Origin: JAOPZW01 sp963789015
GTDB lineage: Bacteria; Actinomycetota; Thermoleophilia; Solirubrobacterales; Solirubrobacteraceae
Reading direction: 5' to 3'
Length of the DNA stretch: 64,000 bases
NCBI GenBank assembly: GCA_963789015.1
Contig: CAWBIU010000002.1
Span: 62,001-126,000, forward strand
The notes under the pieces are model-generated. The model was not told the origin of the DNA. It was given only the letters and a program-made list of their open reading frames with translations, and made no database searches. The translations under genes were made by a program, and so were the position numbers. Below are positions 34,457 to 43,210 of the stretch, one piece after another. Positions within the stretch are counted from its first letter, which is position 1. Every line of letters begins with the position of its first letter.

Positions 34457-35392
34457 ATGACGCCCAACGTGATCTCACCGCCACGCGCCGCACGGCCGGC
34501 CCACGTCGCGCTCGTCGGCGGGCATGACGACGAACCGCGCCATCCGAACCGCAAGCACGACCCGGTCCAGGTCGTGATCGCGCACGAGCAGCGCCTCGCG
34601 CGTGCCGGCCTGCGCCTCCTGATCGAGGGCGAGGACGGCCTGGCCGTCGCCGGAGAAGCCGACACGGGGGAGTACGCCGTGGCACTGGCCCGGCGCCGGC
34701 GTCCCGACCTCGTCGTCATCAGTCTCGAGCTGCGGGGCCTGGACGCCGTCGAGGCGACGCGGCAGATCGTCCGCGACCCGGCGCTCGCGCATGTGCGCGT
34801 GCTCGCGCTCACCCCCGCGGACAGCCAGGACTCGATCGTCCGGCCGCTGCGCGCCGGCGCACGAGGCCTCGTGGCCGGCGACAGCGACCCCGCGGAGCTC
34901 GTGCGGGCGCTGCGTCTCATGGCGGCCGGCGAGACGCCGATCTCCCCCGGCCTCATGGGCGCCGTCCTGGCCGACGTCGCCTCGCGGCCGGAGCCGCCCC
35001 GGCCGGCCGTCCAGGCGCTGGACGAGCTGACGGCTCGTGAGCGCGAGGTGGTCGGTCTCGTGGCGTTCGGTCTCAACAACCAGGAGATCGCCCAGCAGCT
35101 CGTGATCAGCCCAGCGACGTCGCGAACCCATGTCAGCCGGGCGATGCGCAAGCTCGATGCGCGCGACCGCGCGCAGCTCGTGGCCTTCGCCTACCAGCTC
35201 GGGTTTGCGCTGCCCGGCGGCACCCCGTCCGCCGCTCCCGGCGCCGTGGCCGCGGGCCCCCTGGACGGCGCACGCGCGGAACCGCCGAGCCGCTCGGCCG
35301 TGGGCCGGCTCATGGCGCTCGCGGGTGCCCGCCATGGCGCGGCGCCGCCGCCGGTGGACCGGGCCGCGTCGCTCATGCCCGTCGGCGCCTGA
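34457..35392 (+). CDS. LuxR family regulator with a receiver lacking the phospho-acceptor Asp
   Basis: 311 residues. Residues ~35-155 are a receiver-type domain (VQVVIAHEQRLARAGLRLL to GARGLVAGDSDPAELVRAL). The acidic pair is His-Glu, and the phospho-acceptor Asp is Ser in DLVVISLELRGLDAVEATR. Aspartyl phosphorylation is therefore not expected. A C-terminal LuxR HTH is intact (LTAREREVVGLVAFGLNNQE, RTHVSRAMRKLDARDRAQL). An extra ~80-residue Ala/Pro-rich tail follows. Regulation may come from ligand binding, from the kinase encoded just upstream (Ser/Thr phosphorylation), or constitutive binding. Precedes the HtrA gene by 19 bp. Confidence 0.85.
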   Translation: MTPNVISPPRAARPAHVALVGGHDDEPRHPNRKHDPVQVVIAHEQRLARAGLRLLIEGEDGLAVAGEADTGEYAVALARRRRPDLVVISLELRGLDAVEATRQIVRDPALAHVRVLALTPADSQDSIVRPLRAGARGLVAGDSDPAELVRALRLMAAGETPISPGLMGAVLADVASRPEPPRPAVQALDELTAREREVVGLVAFGLNNQEIAQQLVISPATSRTHVSRAMRKLDARDRAQLVAFAYQLGFALPGGTPSAAPGAVAAGPLDGARAEPPSRSAVGRLMALAGARHGAAPPPVDRAASLMPVGA

Positions 35393-35411
35393 CGAGTCAC
35401 GAGGAGCCGAG

Positions 35412-36560
35412 ATGAAGCGAACCGTGTCAGCCGTCCTCACCTCCGTGGTCGCCGCTGCCGTGACCGCCGGCGTCGTCGTCGCGATCGCCGGCAGCGGCGA
35501 TGATGCGAGCCCGCCGCCGATTCCCGCGCGCGCCGCGAGCGCGACCGTGGGTGGCGCCCTGACGCCGCAGAGCATCTACGCACGCGACGCCCCGGGCGTC
35601 GTCGTGATCACGGCGACGGAGACGCAGAGGACCCCTGCGACGCTCTTCACGCCGGCTCGCAGCCAGAAGGTGCAATCGCTCGGCTCCGGATTCGTGATCG
35701 ATTCGAAGGGCGACATCCTCACCAACGATCACGTGATCAGCGGCGCGCGCCGGATCCGCGTCGGATTCAACGGCGACAAGACCTACCCCGCCACCGTGGT
35801 CGGCTCCGACGCGGCCACGGACCTCGCGGTCGTGCGCGTGCAGGTTCCCTCCTCGGCGCTCCATCCGCTGGGGTTCGACGACTCGGCGAGCGCCGAGGCG
35901 GGGGACGCCGTGTTCGCGATCGGCAACCCGTTCGCACTGGACCGGACGATGACCGCCGGGATCGTCAGCGCCACCGGCCGCGACATCCAGGCGCCCGACG
36001 GGCGGACGATCCCCAACGCGATCCAGACGGACGCCGCGATCAACCACGGCAACTCCGGCGGCCCGCTGCTCGACGCGCGCGGCCGTGTGGTCGGGGTCAA
36101 CGCCCAGATCGAGGGTGGCACGGTCGACGGGAACGTGGGCGTGGGCTTCGCCATCCCGAGCGACACGGCGAAGTCGATCGCGGCGCAGTTGATCGCGGAC
36201 GGCCACGCCCAGCACGCATGGCTGGGCGTCGAGGTGGCGGAGGTCGACCGCGGCGCGGCCTCGGCGGTCCGCGGCGCGCCGACGCGCGGAGTGGCGGTCG
36301 CCCGGGTGCTGGCCGGCGGCCCGGCGGCCAAGGCGGGCCTGCACGGCCCCGCGCGGGTCGTGACCGTGGACGGCGTCACCGTGCCGGTCGGCGGCGACGC
36401 GATCCTCGCCGTCGACGGCACATCGATCCAGACGCCCGCCGACCTCGCGGCCGCGGTGGCGGATCACCGGCCGGGCCAGCGTGTCCGCCTGGAGGTCATG
36501 GGGCGGGGCGGGACCCGGATGGTCGGGGTGACTCTCGGGAACGCGCCCGCCGGCTCGTGA
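35412..36560 (+). CDS. HtrA/DegP-like trypsin-family serine protease with PDZ domain
   Basis: This 382-residue protein has an N-terminal membrane anchor or signal (VSAVLTSVVAAAVTAGVVVA, 5-24). The catalytic triad is His107 (TNDHVIS), Asp137 (ATDLAVV) and Ser215 (GNSGGPL). A C-terminal PDZ domain (about 280-380; WLGVEVAEV, GVAVARVLAGGPAAKAGL) recognises misfolded C-termini. It acts outside the membrane as a quality-control protease. ATG start after GAGGAGCCGAG. Likely in the same transcript as the LuxR regulator upstream. Confidence 0.93.
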   Translation: MKRTVSAVLTSVVAAAVTAGVVVAIAGSGDDASPPPIPARAASATVGGALTPQSIYARDAPGVVVITATETQRTPATLFTPARSQKVQSLGSGFVIDSKGDILTNDHVISGARRIRVGFNGDKTYPATVVGSDAATDLAVVRVQVPSSALHPLGFDDSASAEAGDAVFAIGNPFALDRTMTAGIVSATGRDIQAPDGRTIPNAIQTDAAINHGNSGGPLLDARGRVVGVNAQIEGGTVDGNVGVGFAIPSDTAKSIAAQLIADGHAQHAWLGVEVAEVDRGAASAVRGAPTRGVAVARVLAGGPAAKAGLHGPARVVTVDGVTVPVGGDAILAVDGTSIQTPADLAAAVADHRPGQRVRLEVMGRGGTRMVGVTLGNAPAGS

Positions 36561-36566
36561 CCCGGG

Positions 36567-37367
36567 GTGATGCCGCCCTCCGGCCGCTTCGTGCTGGCCA
36601 ACTCGCTGCTGATCGGCGCCCAGGCGTGCATCGTGGCCCTTCCGGCGGCCGGCGTCCCGGCGTGGCTGCGCCGGTTCGGGGGCCGTGGCTGGTCGATCGT
36701 GCTTCCCGCCTCGATCGTCGTCGTCGTGGTCGCGATCGCGCTCGTCCCCACCAGTGCGCGCGGGATCGCGTGGCTTGCGTTGGTCACCGTGCCCGTGCTC
36801 GCGGCGTCGGCCCTCGCATGGGCGATGCGCGGTGCCCGCCCCGCGGCGGCGCTGCTCGTCGTGCCGCTGTTCGCCGCGGCCTGGGCCGCCGGCGGGCGTC
36901 CGGCGGGTCAGGTGGCCGCCGTCGTCCTGTCTGCCCTGAGCTGCGTGACGCTCGGCCGGCTGCTCGCGGGCGCGGTCCCGGCCGCGGCGCTGCGAGCGGG
37001 CATCCTCGCGATGGCCGCGGTCGACTCGCTGTTCGTGTTCGGCGACGTCCTTCAGGAGCCCAACCGGGTCTTCGTCGCCGCCGCGCCGGTGTCGTCGCTG
37101 CCGCGCTTCCAGGTCCTCGCGCTGGGCCCGGCCAGCATCGACTACGGCGACGTCTTCATCGCCGGCGTCCTCGGCGGCCTGCTCGCCGCCCGGGGAATGA
37201 GGCAGGGGCGCGTCGCGCTCCTGACGTTCGCCCTGTCGGCGGTGTTCGACCTGCTGTTCCTCGTCTACGACACGCTGCCCGCGACGGTGCCGGTGGCGGC
37301 CGGGCTGCTCGTGGCCGAGCGATGGGACCGCGTCGCGACCAGGCTGGACAGCTCGGCGGCGCTGTAG
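36567..37367 (+). CDS. Polytopic membrane protein with presenilin-like Asp motifs
   Basis: This 266-residue protein has about eight hydrophobic segments and no clear family by eye. Two helices carry Asp: AVDSLFVFGD (Asp153) and IDYGDVFIAGVLGG (Asp195), followed by LPATVPVAAGLL (238 on). The spacing and order resemble the Tyr-Asp, Gly-x-Gly-Asp and Pro-Ala-Leu motifs of A22/presenilin-type intramembrane aspartyl proteases, although the exact residues differ (DYGD instead of GxGD, LPA instead of PAL). It starts 6 bp after the HtrA stop, so the two are probably co-transcribed and might act in membrane-protein turnover. The protease assignment is inference. Confidence 0.6.
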   Translation: MMPPSGRFVLANSLLIGAQACIVALPAAGVPAWLRRFGGRGWSIVLPASIVVVVVAIALVPTSARGIAWLALVTVPVLAASALAWAMRGARPAAALLVVPLFAAAWAAGGRPAGQVAAVVLSALSCVTLGRLLAGAVPAAALRAGILAMAAVDSLFVFGDVLQEPNRVFVAAAPVSSLPRFQVLALGPASIDYGDVFIAGVLGGLLAARGMRQGRVALLTFALSAVFDLLFLVYDTLPATVPVAAGLLVAERWDRVATRLDSSAAL

Positions 37368-37517
37368 GTGACGGGGAACGGCGACCCGTCCGGCTCGAGG
37401 GCGGTCGGGACGTGACCCGGGGATCGGACCAGGGTGTCCCCGGGCGCGAGGCGCAGACGAGACGACCAGGCTTCATGCCGTCCCCAGACCACACCCACTC
37501 CGCACGATGAGGACGAC

Positions 37518-38192
37518 ATGAGCACGGTCAAGAGCACCTACGACGACCCGACTCTCGGCGGCAAGCCGATCACGCGCGACCAGGCCCGGGAGCTGCTCGG
37601 CCAGGTGATGGGCTACGTCGCCGTCACGGTCGGGTTCGCTGCGCTCGGCGCCTACCTCGGCCGCGATCTGAGCGGCGCGACCGGGCTGGTGCTGTTCATC
37701 GGCGCGTTCGCGTGCATCTTCGGCCTCAACGTCGCCGCCGCCAAGGGCCGCGAGCAGCTCGCGATCGCATTGCTGTTCGGGCTCGGCCTGCTGCTCGGGC
37801 TCGCGGTCGCCCCCGTGATCGCCGACTACGCCAACGCCGACCCGTCCGCTCTGTGGCAGGCGGCCGGGGCCACCGCAGCGTTCGTCGCCGCGTGTGGCGC
37901 GTACGGGTACGCCACGCGCAGGGACCTCTCCTCGTGGGCGCGCACCCTCTTCTGGGCGCTGCTGGGCCTGATCGCGTTCGGGATCGTGGGGATCTTCGTC
38001 TCGATCCCCAACGGGAACGTCATCTACGCCGTCGCAGGGCTCGGGATCTTCGGCGCGTTCACGATCTTCGACTTCAACCGGCTGCGCCGCGCGGGTCCCG
38101 CCGGCGCCGTCGTGATCGCCGCCAGCATCTTCCTCGACATCTTCAACGTCTTCCTGCTCCTCCTCAACCTGTTCGGCGGCGGGCGCGACTGA
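37518..38192 (+). CDS. Bax inhibitor-1 / YccA-YbhL family membrane protein
   Basis: This 224-residue protein has seven hydrophobic helices; ATG start after GATGAGGACGAC. The family pattern is seen in the last three helices, with FGAFTIFDFNRLRRAGPAGA (conserved Asp in a tilted helix, as in BI-1 proteins) and ASIFLDIFNVFLLLLNLFGG at the end. Bacterial members act as pH-sensitive ion leaks or as regulators of FtsH-type membrane proteolysis (YccA). The proximity to HtrA and a possible intramembrane protease fits a membrane quality-control theme. Confidence 0.85.
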   Translation: MSTVKSTYDDPTLGGKPITRDQARELLGQVMGYVAVTVGFAALGAYLGRDLSGATGLVLFIGAFACIFGLNVAAAKGREQLAIALLFGLGLLLGLAVAPVIADYANADPSALWQAAGATAAFVAACGAYGYATRRDLSSWARTLFWALLGLIAFGIVGIFVSIPNGNVIYAVAGLGIFGAFTIFDFNRLRRAGPAGAVVIAASIFLDIFNVFLLLLNLFGGGRD

Positions 38193-38325
38193 CGAATCGA
38201 TCCCCTGGGGATCCGAGTACTCGTAGTCGCCCACAGTCGCGCGCAGCGCCGCGGGTTGCGCCCTGTTCCTTCCCTGGCCGCACCCTGGTTTGGGCGGCTT
38301 ACGGGCGGTTAGGCTAGGCGGCCGC

Positions 38326-38664
38326 ATGGCCGCCCACCGAGTCCCGGGCTTCCTGGGCCGGACCCGCGAGCGCAAGGTGCTCGACCGGCTGCTCGCACAT
38401 GTGCGCGGGGGCCGCAGCGGTGCCGTCGTCCGTGGCGAGGCGGGCATCGGGAAGACCGCCCTGCTGGGGTACGCCGGACGGCAGGCCAGCGGCTTTCGTG
38501 TTGCGCGCACCGCCGGCGTCGAGGCCGAGATGGAGCTGCCGTTGGCTGCCGTGCATCAGCCGTGGAGTGGCACCTGCGCAAGGTCTTCGCCAAGAGCGAT
38601 CCGCTCGCGCCGGGAGCTCGCGGGCGCGCTTCGCACCTCCGACCCCGAGCTCCTGACGACCTGA
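38326..38664 (+). pseudogene. Relic of a LAL-type LuxR regulator with large internal deletion
   Basis: The first ~77 codons (FLGRTRERKVLDRLLAHVRG, VVRGEAGIGKTALLGYA, VEAEMELPLAAVHQ) match the N-terminal ATPase of the intact regulator at 38677. At about 38556 the sequence jumps directly to the recognition-helix end of the HTH (VEWHLRKVFAK in frame 3, then IRSRRELAGALR in frame 1), so about 2.4 kb is missing and one more small indel breaks the remnant. It is a paralogue rather than a copy, since residues differ throughout. Walker A remains, but the protein cannot bind DNA normally. Confidence 0.75.
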
Positions 38665-38676
38665 GCCCGCGTCGTC

Positions 38677-41472
38677 GTGGAAGCCGAGCGCCCGGACAAC
38701 CATCTTCCCTCATCGGGACGGCGCGGCGGCTTGCGCGGCCGCGCCGGTGAATGCGCGCTGCTGGACGGATTGGTCGCCGCGGTTCGCAGGGGCGAGAGCC
38801 GGTCGCTGGTGCTGCGCGGCGAGGCCGGGATCGGCAAGACGGCGCTGCTCGAGTACCTGATCGAGTCGGTGCCGGACCTGAACGTCGCGCGGGCGGTGGG
38901 AGTCGAGTCGGAGATGGAGCTGCCCTTCGCGAGCCTGCATCAACTGTGCGCTCCGATGCTCGATCGGCGTGATCGGCTTCCGGCTCCGCAGCGCTACGCG
39001 CTGCAGGTCGTGTTCGGCCTGAGCGCCGGCGCGCCCCCGGATCGGTTCGTCGTCGGCCTGGCTGTGCTCAGCCTGTTCTCGGAGGTTGCCGAAGACGGTC
39101 CGTTGCTGTGCGTCGTCGATGACGCTCAGTGGCTGGACCAGGCCTCGGCTCTGACGCTGGCGTTCGTGGCTCGGCGGCTGCTGGCCGAGCCGGTCGGGAT
39201 CGTCTTCGCGGCACGTGAACCGGGGGAGGAGCTTCGGCACGTTGACGAGCTGGAGGTCGAGGGTCTTGGCGACGGCGACGCGCGGGCGCTGCTGGGATCG
39301 GCGATGCGCTTCATGCTCGATGCGCGCGTGCGCGACCGGATCATCGCGGAGACGCGGGGCAATCCCCTCGGGCTGCTGGAGCTGCCGCGCGGGATGACGG
39401 CGACGCAGCTCGCGGGCGGGTTCGGGCTGGTGGGCGGACAGCCGCTCTCGGGGCGTATCGAGGAGAGCTTCGTCCGCAGGCTGGAGGCCCTCCCTGACGA
39501 TGCGCGGCGCCTGCTGCTGGTCGCCGCGGCCGAGCCGATCGGCGATCCGCTGCTGCTCTGGCTCGCTGCCGAGGAGCTCCGCATCGGGACGGCGGCCGCA
39601 GATCGTGCGGAGGCGGACGGCCTGCTGGCGGTCGGCGACCGCGTGACGTTCCGCCACCCGCTCGTGCGCTCGGCGGTCTACCGCTCGGCGGCCGTGGAGG
39701 AACGCCGCGCGGTTCACCTCGCGCTGGCGGAGGCGACCGATCGGGAGTTCGACCCGGACCGTCGCGCGTGGCATCTGGCCGCGGCGGCGCCGGGGCCCGA
39801 CGAGGAGGTGGCGACCGAGCTCGAGCACTCGGCCGGGCGGGCGCAGGCGCGTGGCGGCGTCGCCGCCGCCGCCGCGTTCCTGCAGCGCGCAGTCGCGCTG
39901 ACCCGGGACCCCAAGCGGCGGACGGACCGTGCGCTCGCGGCCGCCGACCTCGGCCTCCGAGCGGGTGCGTTCGACGCGGCGCGCGGGATGATGGCGGCGG
40001 GCGAGGTCGGGCCCCTGGACGAGCTGCAGCGCGCGCGGCTGGATCTGCTGCGCGCCGAAGCCGCGTACTCCGAAGGCCGCGGCAGCGCCGCTCCGGCTCT
40101 GCTCCTTCGAGCCGCCAAGGCGCTGGAGCCGCTCGATCCGCAGCTCGCGCGCGAGACGTACCTCGACGCGTGGAGCGCGGCGCTGTTCGCCGGGGGCCTG
40201 GCCGGCTCCGTGAGCCTGCACGAGGTCTCTCGCGAGGCTCTGGCGGCCGGCGGACCGGCCGCCCGCCCGCGTCCCTCCGATCTGCTGCTGGACGGGTTCT
40301 CGCTGGCGTTCTCCGACGGTCGCTCAGCGGCGGCGCGGGTGCTCGGGCCGTCTGCGACCGGCTTCGCCGGCAAGGACGTCTCGACCGAGGAGGTCCTTCG
40401 CTGGGGGTGGCTGGCGACCGCGGCCGCCGTCATGGTGTGGGATCACGACACCTGCCTCGCGGTGGCCACGCGCGGGGTCGAGCTCGCCCGCGAGGCCGGC
40501 GCGCTGGCCGTGCTGGCGGTCAGCGTCAACGTGATGGCGCAAGCCGTCGTGCTGGCCGGAGAGTTCGGCAGGGCAGCTTCACTGATCGCCGAGGCCGACA
40601 GCGTCACGGAGGCCACGGGCACGCATGTCGCGCCATACGGCGCTCTCGTGCTCGCCGGCTTTCAGGGCCGCGAGATCGGCGCTTCCGGCCTGATCGACGC
40701 CACGATCGAGGGCTTCACGGCCGAGGGCCAGGGAACCGCGGTCCAATACGCCCGGTGGGCTCGCTCGGTGCTCCTCAACGGTCTCGGCCGGTATCGCGAG
40801 GCGATCGTGGCTGCGCAGGAAGCGAGCGATGACACGCCGGAGCTGTTCGTGTCGGTCTGGGCGGCGATCGAGCTCCTGGAGGCCGCGGCAAGGTGCGACG
40901 AAGCGGAGATCGCACACGCTGCTCTCGAGCGCATCGTCGCGGCCACGGCGGTGGCCCCGACCGACTGGGCGCTCGGGATCGCGGCGCGGTCCCGGGCGCT
41001 GCTGAGCGAGGGCGAGGCCGCCGAGTCCCTGTACCGAGAGGCGATCGAGCGGCTCGGCCGCACCCGGCTACGCCCCGAGCTCGCCCGCGCGCATCTGCTC
41101 TACGGCGAGTGGCTGCGCCGCGAGAATCGTCGCGTCGACGCGCGCGCCCAGCTGCGCAGGGCCCACGAGCTGTGCACCGCGATCGGCATGGAGGCGTTTG
41201 CCGAGCGCGCCCACGGTGAGCTGCTGGCGACGGGTGAGAAGGTGCGACGGCGGACGCCCGAGACTCGCGATGAGCTGACGGCGCAGGAGTGGCAGATCGC
41301 GCGGCTGGCTCGCGACGGCCTGTCGAACCCCGAGATCGGCGCGCGGCTCTTCCTCAGCCCGCGCACCGTGGAGTGGCATCTGCGCAAGGTCTTCGCCAAG
41401 CTCGGGATCCGCTCGCGTCGCGAGCTCGCACGTGCGCTTCCCGCCTCCGCCTCCGAGCTCCTCCCGGCCTGA
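38677..41472 (+). CDS. LAL-type LuxR family transcriptional regulator with AAA ATPase domain
   Basis: 931 residues with a GTG start. N-terminal AAA/STAND ATPase: Walker A RGEAGIGKTALL (47-58) and Walker B LLCVVDDAQWLD. A long helical, TPR-like middle region (about 400-850) and a C-terminal LuxR HTH (LTAQEWQIARLARDGLSNPE, TVEWHLRKVFAKLGIRSRRE) follow. MalT/LAL proteins are ATP-driven activators that respond to a ligand bound by the helical region. Targets unknown; it ends convergent with the enoyl-CoA hydratase gene. A broken relative precedes it by 12 bp. Confidence 0.92.
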   Translation: MEAERPDNHLPSSGRRGGLRGRAGECALLDGLVAAVRRGESRSLVLRGEAGIGKTALLEYLIESVPDLNVARAVGVESEMELPFASLHQLCAPMLDRRDRLPAPQRYALQVVFGLSAGAPPDRFVVGLAVLSLFSEVAEDGPLLCVVDDAQWLDQASALTLAFVARRLLAEPVGIVFAAREPGEELRHVDELEVEGLGDGDARALLGSAMRFMLDARVRDRIIAETRGNPLGLLELPRGMTATQLAGGFGLVGGQPLSGRIEESFVRRLEALPDDARRLLLVAAAEPIGDPLLLWLAAEELRIGTAAADRAEADGLLAVGDRVTFRHPLVRSAVYRSAAVEERRAVHLALAEATDREFDPDRRAWHLAAAAPGPDEEVATELEHSAGRAQARGGVAAAAAFLQRAVALTRDPKRRTDRALAAADLGLRAGAFDAARGMMAAGEVGPLDELQRARLDLLRAEAAYSEGRGSAAPALLLRAAKALEPLDPQLARETYLDAWSAALFAGGLAGSVSLHEVSREALAAGGPAARPRPSDLLLDGFSLAFSDGRSAAARVLGPSATGFAGKDVSTEEVLRWGWLATAAAVMVWDHDTCLAVATRGVELAREAGALAVLAVSVNVMAQAVVLAGEFGRAASLIAEADSVTEATGTHVAPYGALVLAGFQGREIGASGLIDATIEGFTAEGQGTAVQYARWARSVLLNGLGRYREAIVAAQEASDDTPELFVSVWAAIELLEAAARCDEAEIAHAALERIVAATAVAPTDWALGIAARSRALLSEGEAAESLYREAIERLGRTRLRPELARAHLLYGEWLRRENRRVDARAQLRRAHELCTAIGMEAFAERAHGELLATGEKVRRRTPETRDELTAQEWQIARLARDGLSNPEIGARLFLSPRTVEWHLRKVFAKLGIRSRRELARALPASASELLPA

Positions 41473-41474
41473 GC

Positions 41475-42365
41475 TCAGGCGTCGGGAGCCGACTCGACGA
41501 CACGTCGCCCGAGGGACCGTTCCAGGTCGCTGTCCCTGTTGAGCCCGAGCGCCTCGAGCCGGGCGGACTGCTCCCGCTGGCGAGGGCTTCCGAGCATCTG
41601 GAAGAAATCGGCCAGGGCCGGCGGGAACTCGCTGTCGTCGGGCAGCGTCACCCGATCGACATAGGACTTGGTGCGCGCGATCGCGTCGTGATCGAAGCGC
41701 GCGAGCCGGACGGCCATCGCGTCGACCTCGTCGTCGAGCCGGTCGTCGGCGATCGCGCGGTTGACGTACCCGTACTGCGCCGCGCGCGGTCCGTCGAGAT
41801 CGTCGGCGACGAGGAGGATCTCGAGCGCGCGGCCGCGACCCACGAGCCGAGGCAGCCGGGCCATCGGCCCGCCCCCAGGGACCACGCCGGTGCCGACCTC
41901 GAACTGGCCGAGCAGCGCATTCTCGCTCGATGCGAAGCGCAGGTCGCAGGCCAGCACGAACTCGCTTCCCGCGCCGCGAGCGCGTCCGCGGATCGAGGCG
42001 ATGCTGACCACGGGCGCACGGGACAGGCGCACGAGGAGGTCGAGCCACGCATGCATTCCGGTCGGACCGGTGCCCAGGGCCGCGGTCCTGGCCGGGTCGT
42101 GCTCGGTGTCGTAGTGGGCCAGGTAGAAGTCGGGGTTGGCGCTGTCGAAGACGACGACGTTGAGGTCCGGGTCCTGCTCGATCAGGCCGACGAGCTCGGA
42201 GAGCTCTGCGACGGTGGTCGCGGTGATCGTGTTGATCGGAGGGTGGTCGAACGTCACCCGGCAGGAGCTGGGACTACGGCGGTCGACGCTGAAATGCGTC
42301 CACGACCCCGACCACGCCTCCGAGCCCCGGCTGTTGTTGGAATGGCTCGCATCCATCGTGCTCAT
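41475..42365 (-). CDS. Enoyl-CoA hydratase/isomerase family protein
   Basis: This 296-residue crotonase-fold protein has oxyanion-hole segments DFYLAHYD and SIRGRARGAGSEFVLACDLR, with Glu at the two catalytic positions (GAGSEF and LGQFEVGTGVVPGGG). The substrate-binding PPINTITATT start is present. The ~35-residue N-terminal extension before the fold is longer than usual. Hydration or isomerisation of acyl-CoA esters is the family activity; many actinobacterial paralogues have unknown substrates. Its start lies 9 bp from the end of the small protein gene upstream, suggesting one transcript. Confidence 0.88.
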   Translation of the reverse strand: MSTMDASHSNNSRGSEAWSGSWTHFSVDRRSPSSCRVTFDHPPINTITATTVAELSELVGLIEQDPDLNVVVFDSANPDFYLAHYDTEHDPARTAALGTGPTGMHAWLDLLVRLSRAPVVSIASIRGRARGAGSEFVLACDLRFASSENALLGQFEVGTGVVPGGGPMARLPRLVGRGRALEILLVADDLDGPRAAQYGYVNRAIADDRLDDEVDAMAVRLARFDHDAIARTKSYVDRVTLPDDSEFPPALADFFQMLGSPRQREQSARLEALGLNRDSDLERSLGRRVVESAPDA

Positions 42366-42374
42366 GGGAGCTCC

Positions 42375-42584
42375 TCACGCGGACGACGGCACGACGACGT
42401 GCTTGACCTCCGCCATGTAGCGCCCGGCGGCCGCGTCGGCTTCGTCCGGGGTGCTTCCGTTCTGCCGGGCGTCGAAGTACGCCGCGTACCAGTCCCACCA
42501 GTCGTGAGGTGGGGCGACCGCCTCGAAGGACCCGTGATGCGTGGCCGTTTCGAGGAGCAGCTGTGAGAGGGCTTCAACGTCCAT
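42375..42584 (-). CDS. Small conserved protein, function unknown
   Basis: 69 residues: helical N-terminus (LSQLLLETATHHGSFEAVAP) followed by HDWWDWYAAYFDARQNG and TPDEADAAAGRYMAEV. The Trp-rich middle is characteristic of short actinobacterial proteins found next to, or fused to, VOC-family proteins. It lies 3 bp after the VOC gene stop and 9 bp before the hydratase start, within one minus-strand group. Biochemical role unknown. Confidence 0.75.
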   Translation of the reverse strand: MDVEALSQLLLETATHHGSFEAVAPPHDWWDWYAAYFDARQNGSTPDEADAAAGRYMAEVKHVVVPSSA

Positions 42585-42587
42585 CGC

Positions 42588-43070
42588 TCACACCCGGCCC
42601 GGGAGCCGCTCGGTGATCTCCTGCAGTTGCCAGGCGTTGCCGTCGGGATCCGCGAAGGACGCCCGGCTGAGGTACGAGCGACCCTCAGGGTCGGGACCCG
42701 GCTGCGGGCCCTTGCCCGGCTCGAGGTGGTAGATCTCGCCGACGTCGACGCCGCGGCTGATCATGTCGTCGCGGGCGGCCTCGATGTCCTCGACGATCAG
42801 CAACAAGCCCTGCAGCGAGCCCGGCGCCATCGTCGTCGTGCCCTCCCCGAACTGGATCGAGGCCGGCGAGCCCGGCGGGGTGAACTGCACCCCACGCGTG
42901 TCCGCACTGGGCTTGAAGTCGATGTCCAGACGCCATCCCAGGCGCTGGTAGAAGGCCTTGGCGCGGTCCACGTCGGCGACCGGCAACGTCGTCACCTCGA
43001 ACCTCATCGGCACGCCCGCGACATCGGACGCCTCCGTCGCGCGCTCACTGGCCAGCGGCGTACTGCTCAT
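42588..43070 (-). CDS. VOC family protein (glyoxalase/bleomycin-resistance fold)
   Basis: 160 residues, ATG after GGAGG (the longer frame to 43148 has none). Two beta-alpha-beta-beta-beta modules: MRFEVTTLPVADVDRAKAFY and LQGLLLIVEDIEAARDDMIS, with SRASFADPDGNAWQLQEI as the final strand. Metal-ligand candidates are Glu in FEVTT and Glu in QLQEIT. VOC proteins are lyases, dioxygenases or drug-binding proteins; this single-chain form is common and uncharacterised. Confidence 0.88.
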   Translation of the reverse strand: MSSTPLASERATEASDVAGVPMRFEVTTLPVADVDRAKAFYQRLGWRLDIDFKPSADTRGVQFTPPGSPASIQFGEGTTTMAPGSLQGLLLIVEDIEAARDDMISRGVDVGEIYHLEPGKGPQPGPDPEGRSYLSRASFADPDGNAWQLQEITERLPGRV

Positions 43071-43210
43071 GGGAACCTCCAGGGACTTGGGGTTTCCGGC
43101 ACGGTCGCGGCTGAGCGCATCGTTCGCGCCCGTGAAGTCACTGGTCATGGCTCGGGGACCTGGCCAGGGGGTTACCGGGAGGGCACGGGCCCCCGAGCGC
43201 CACCTGCTGA

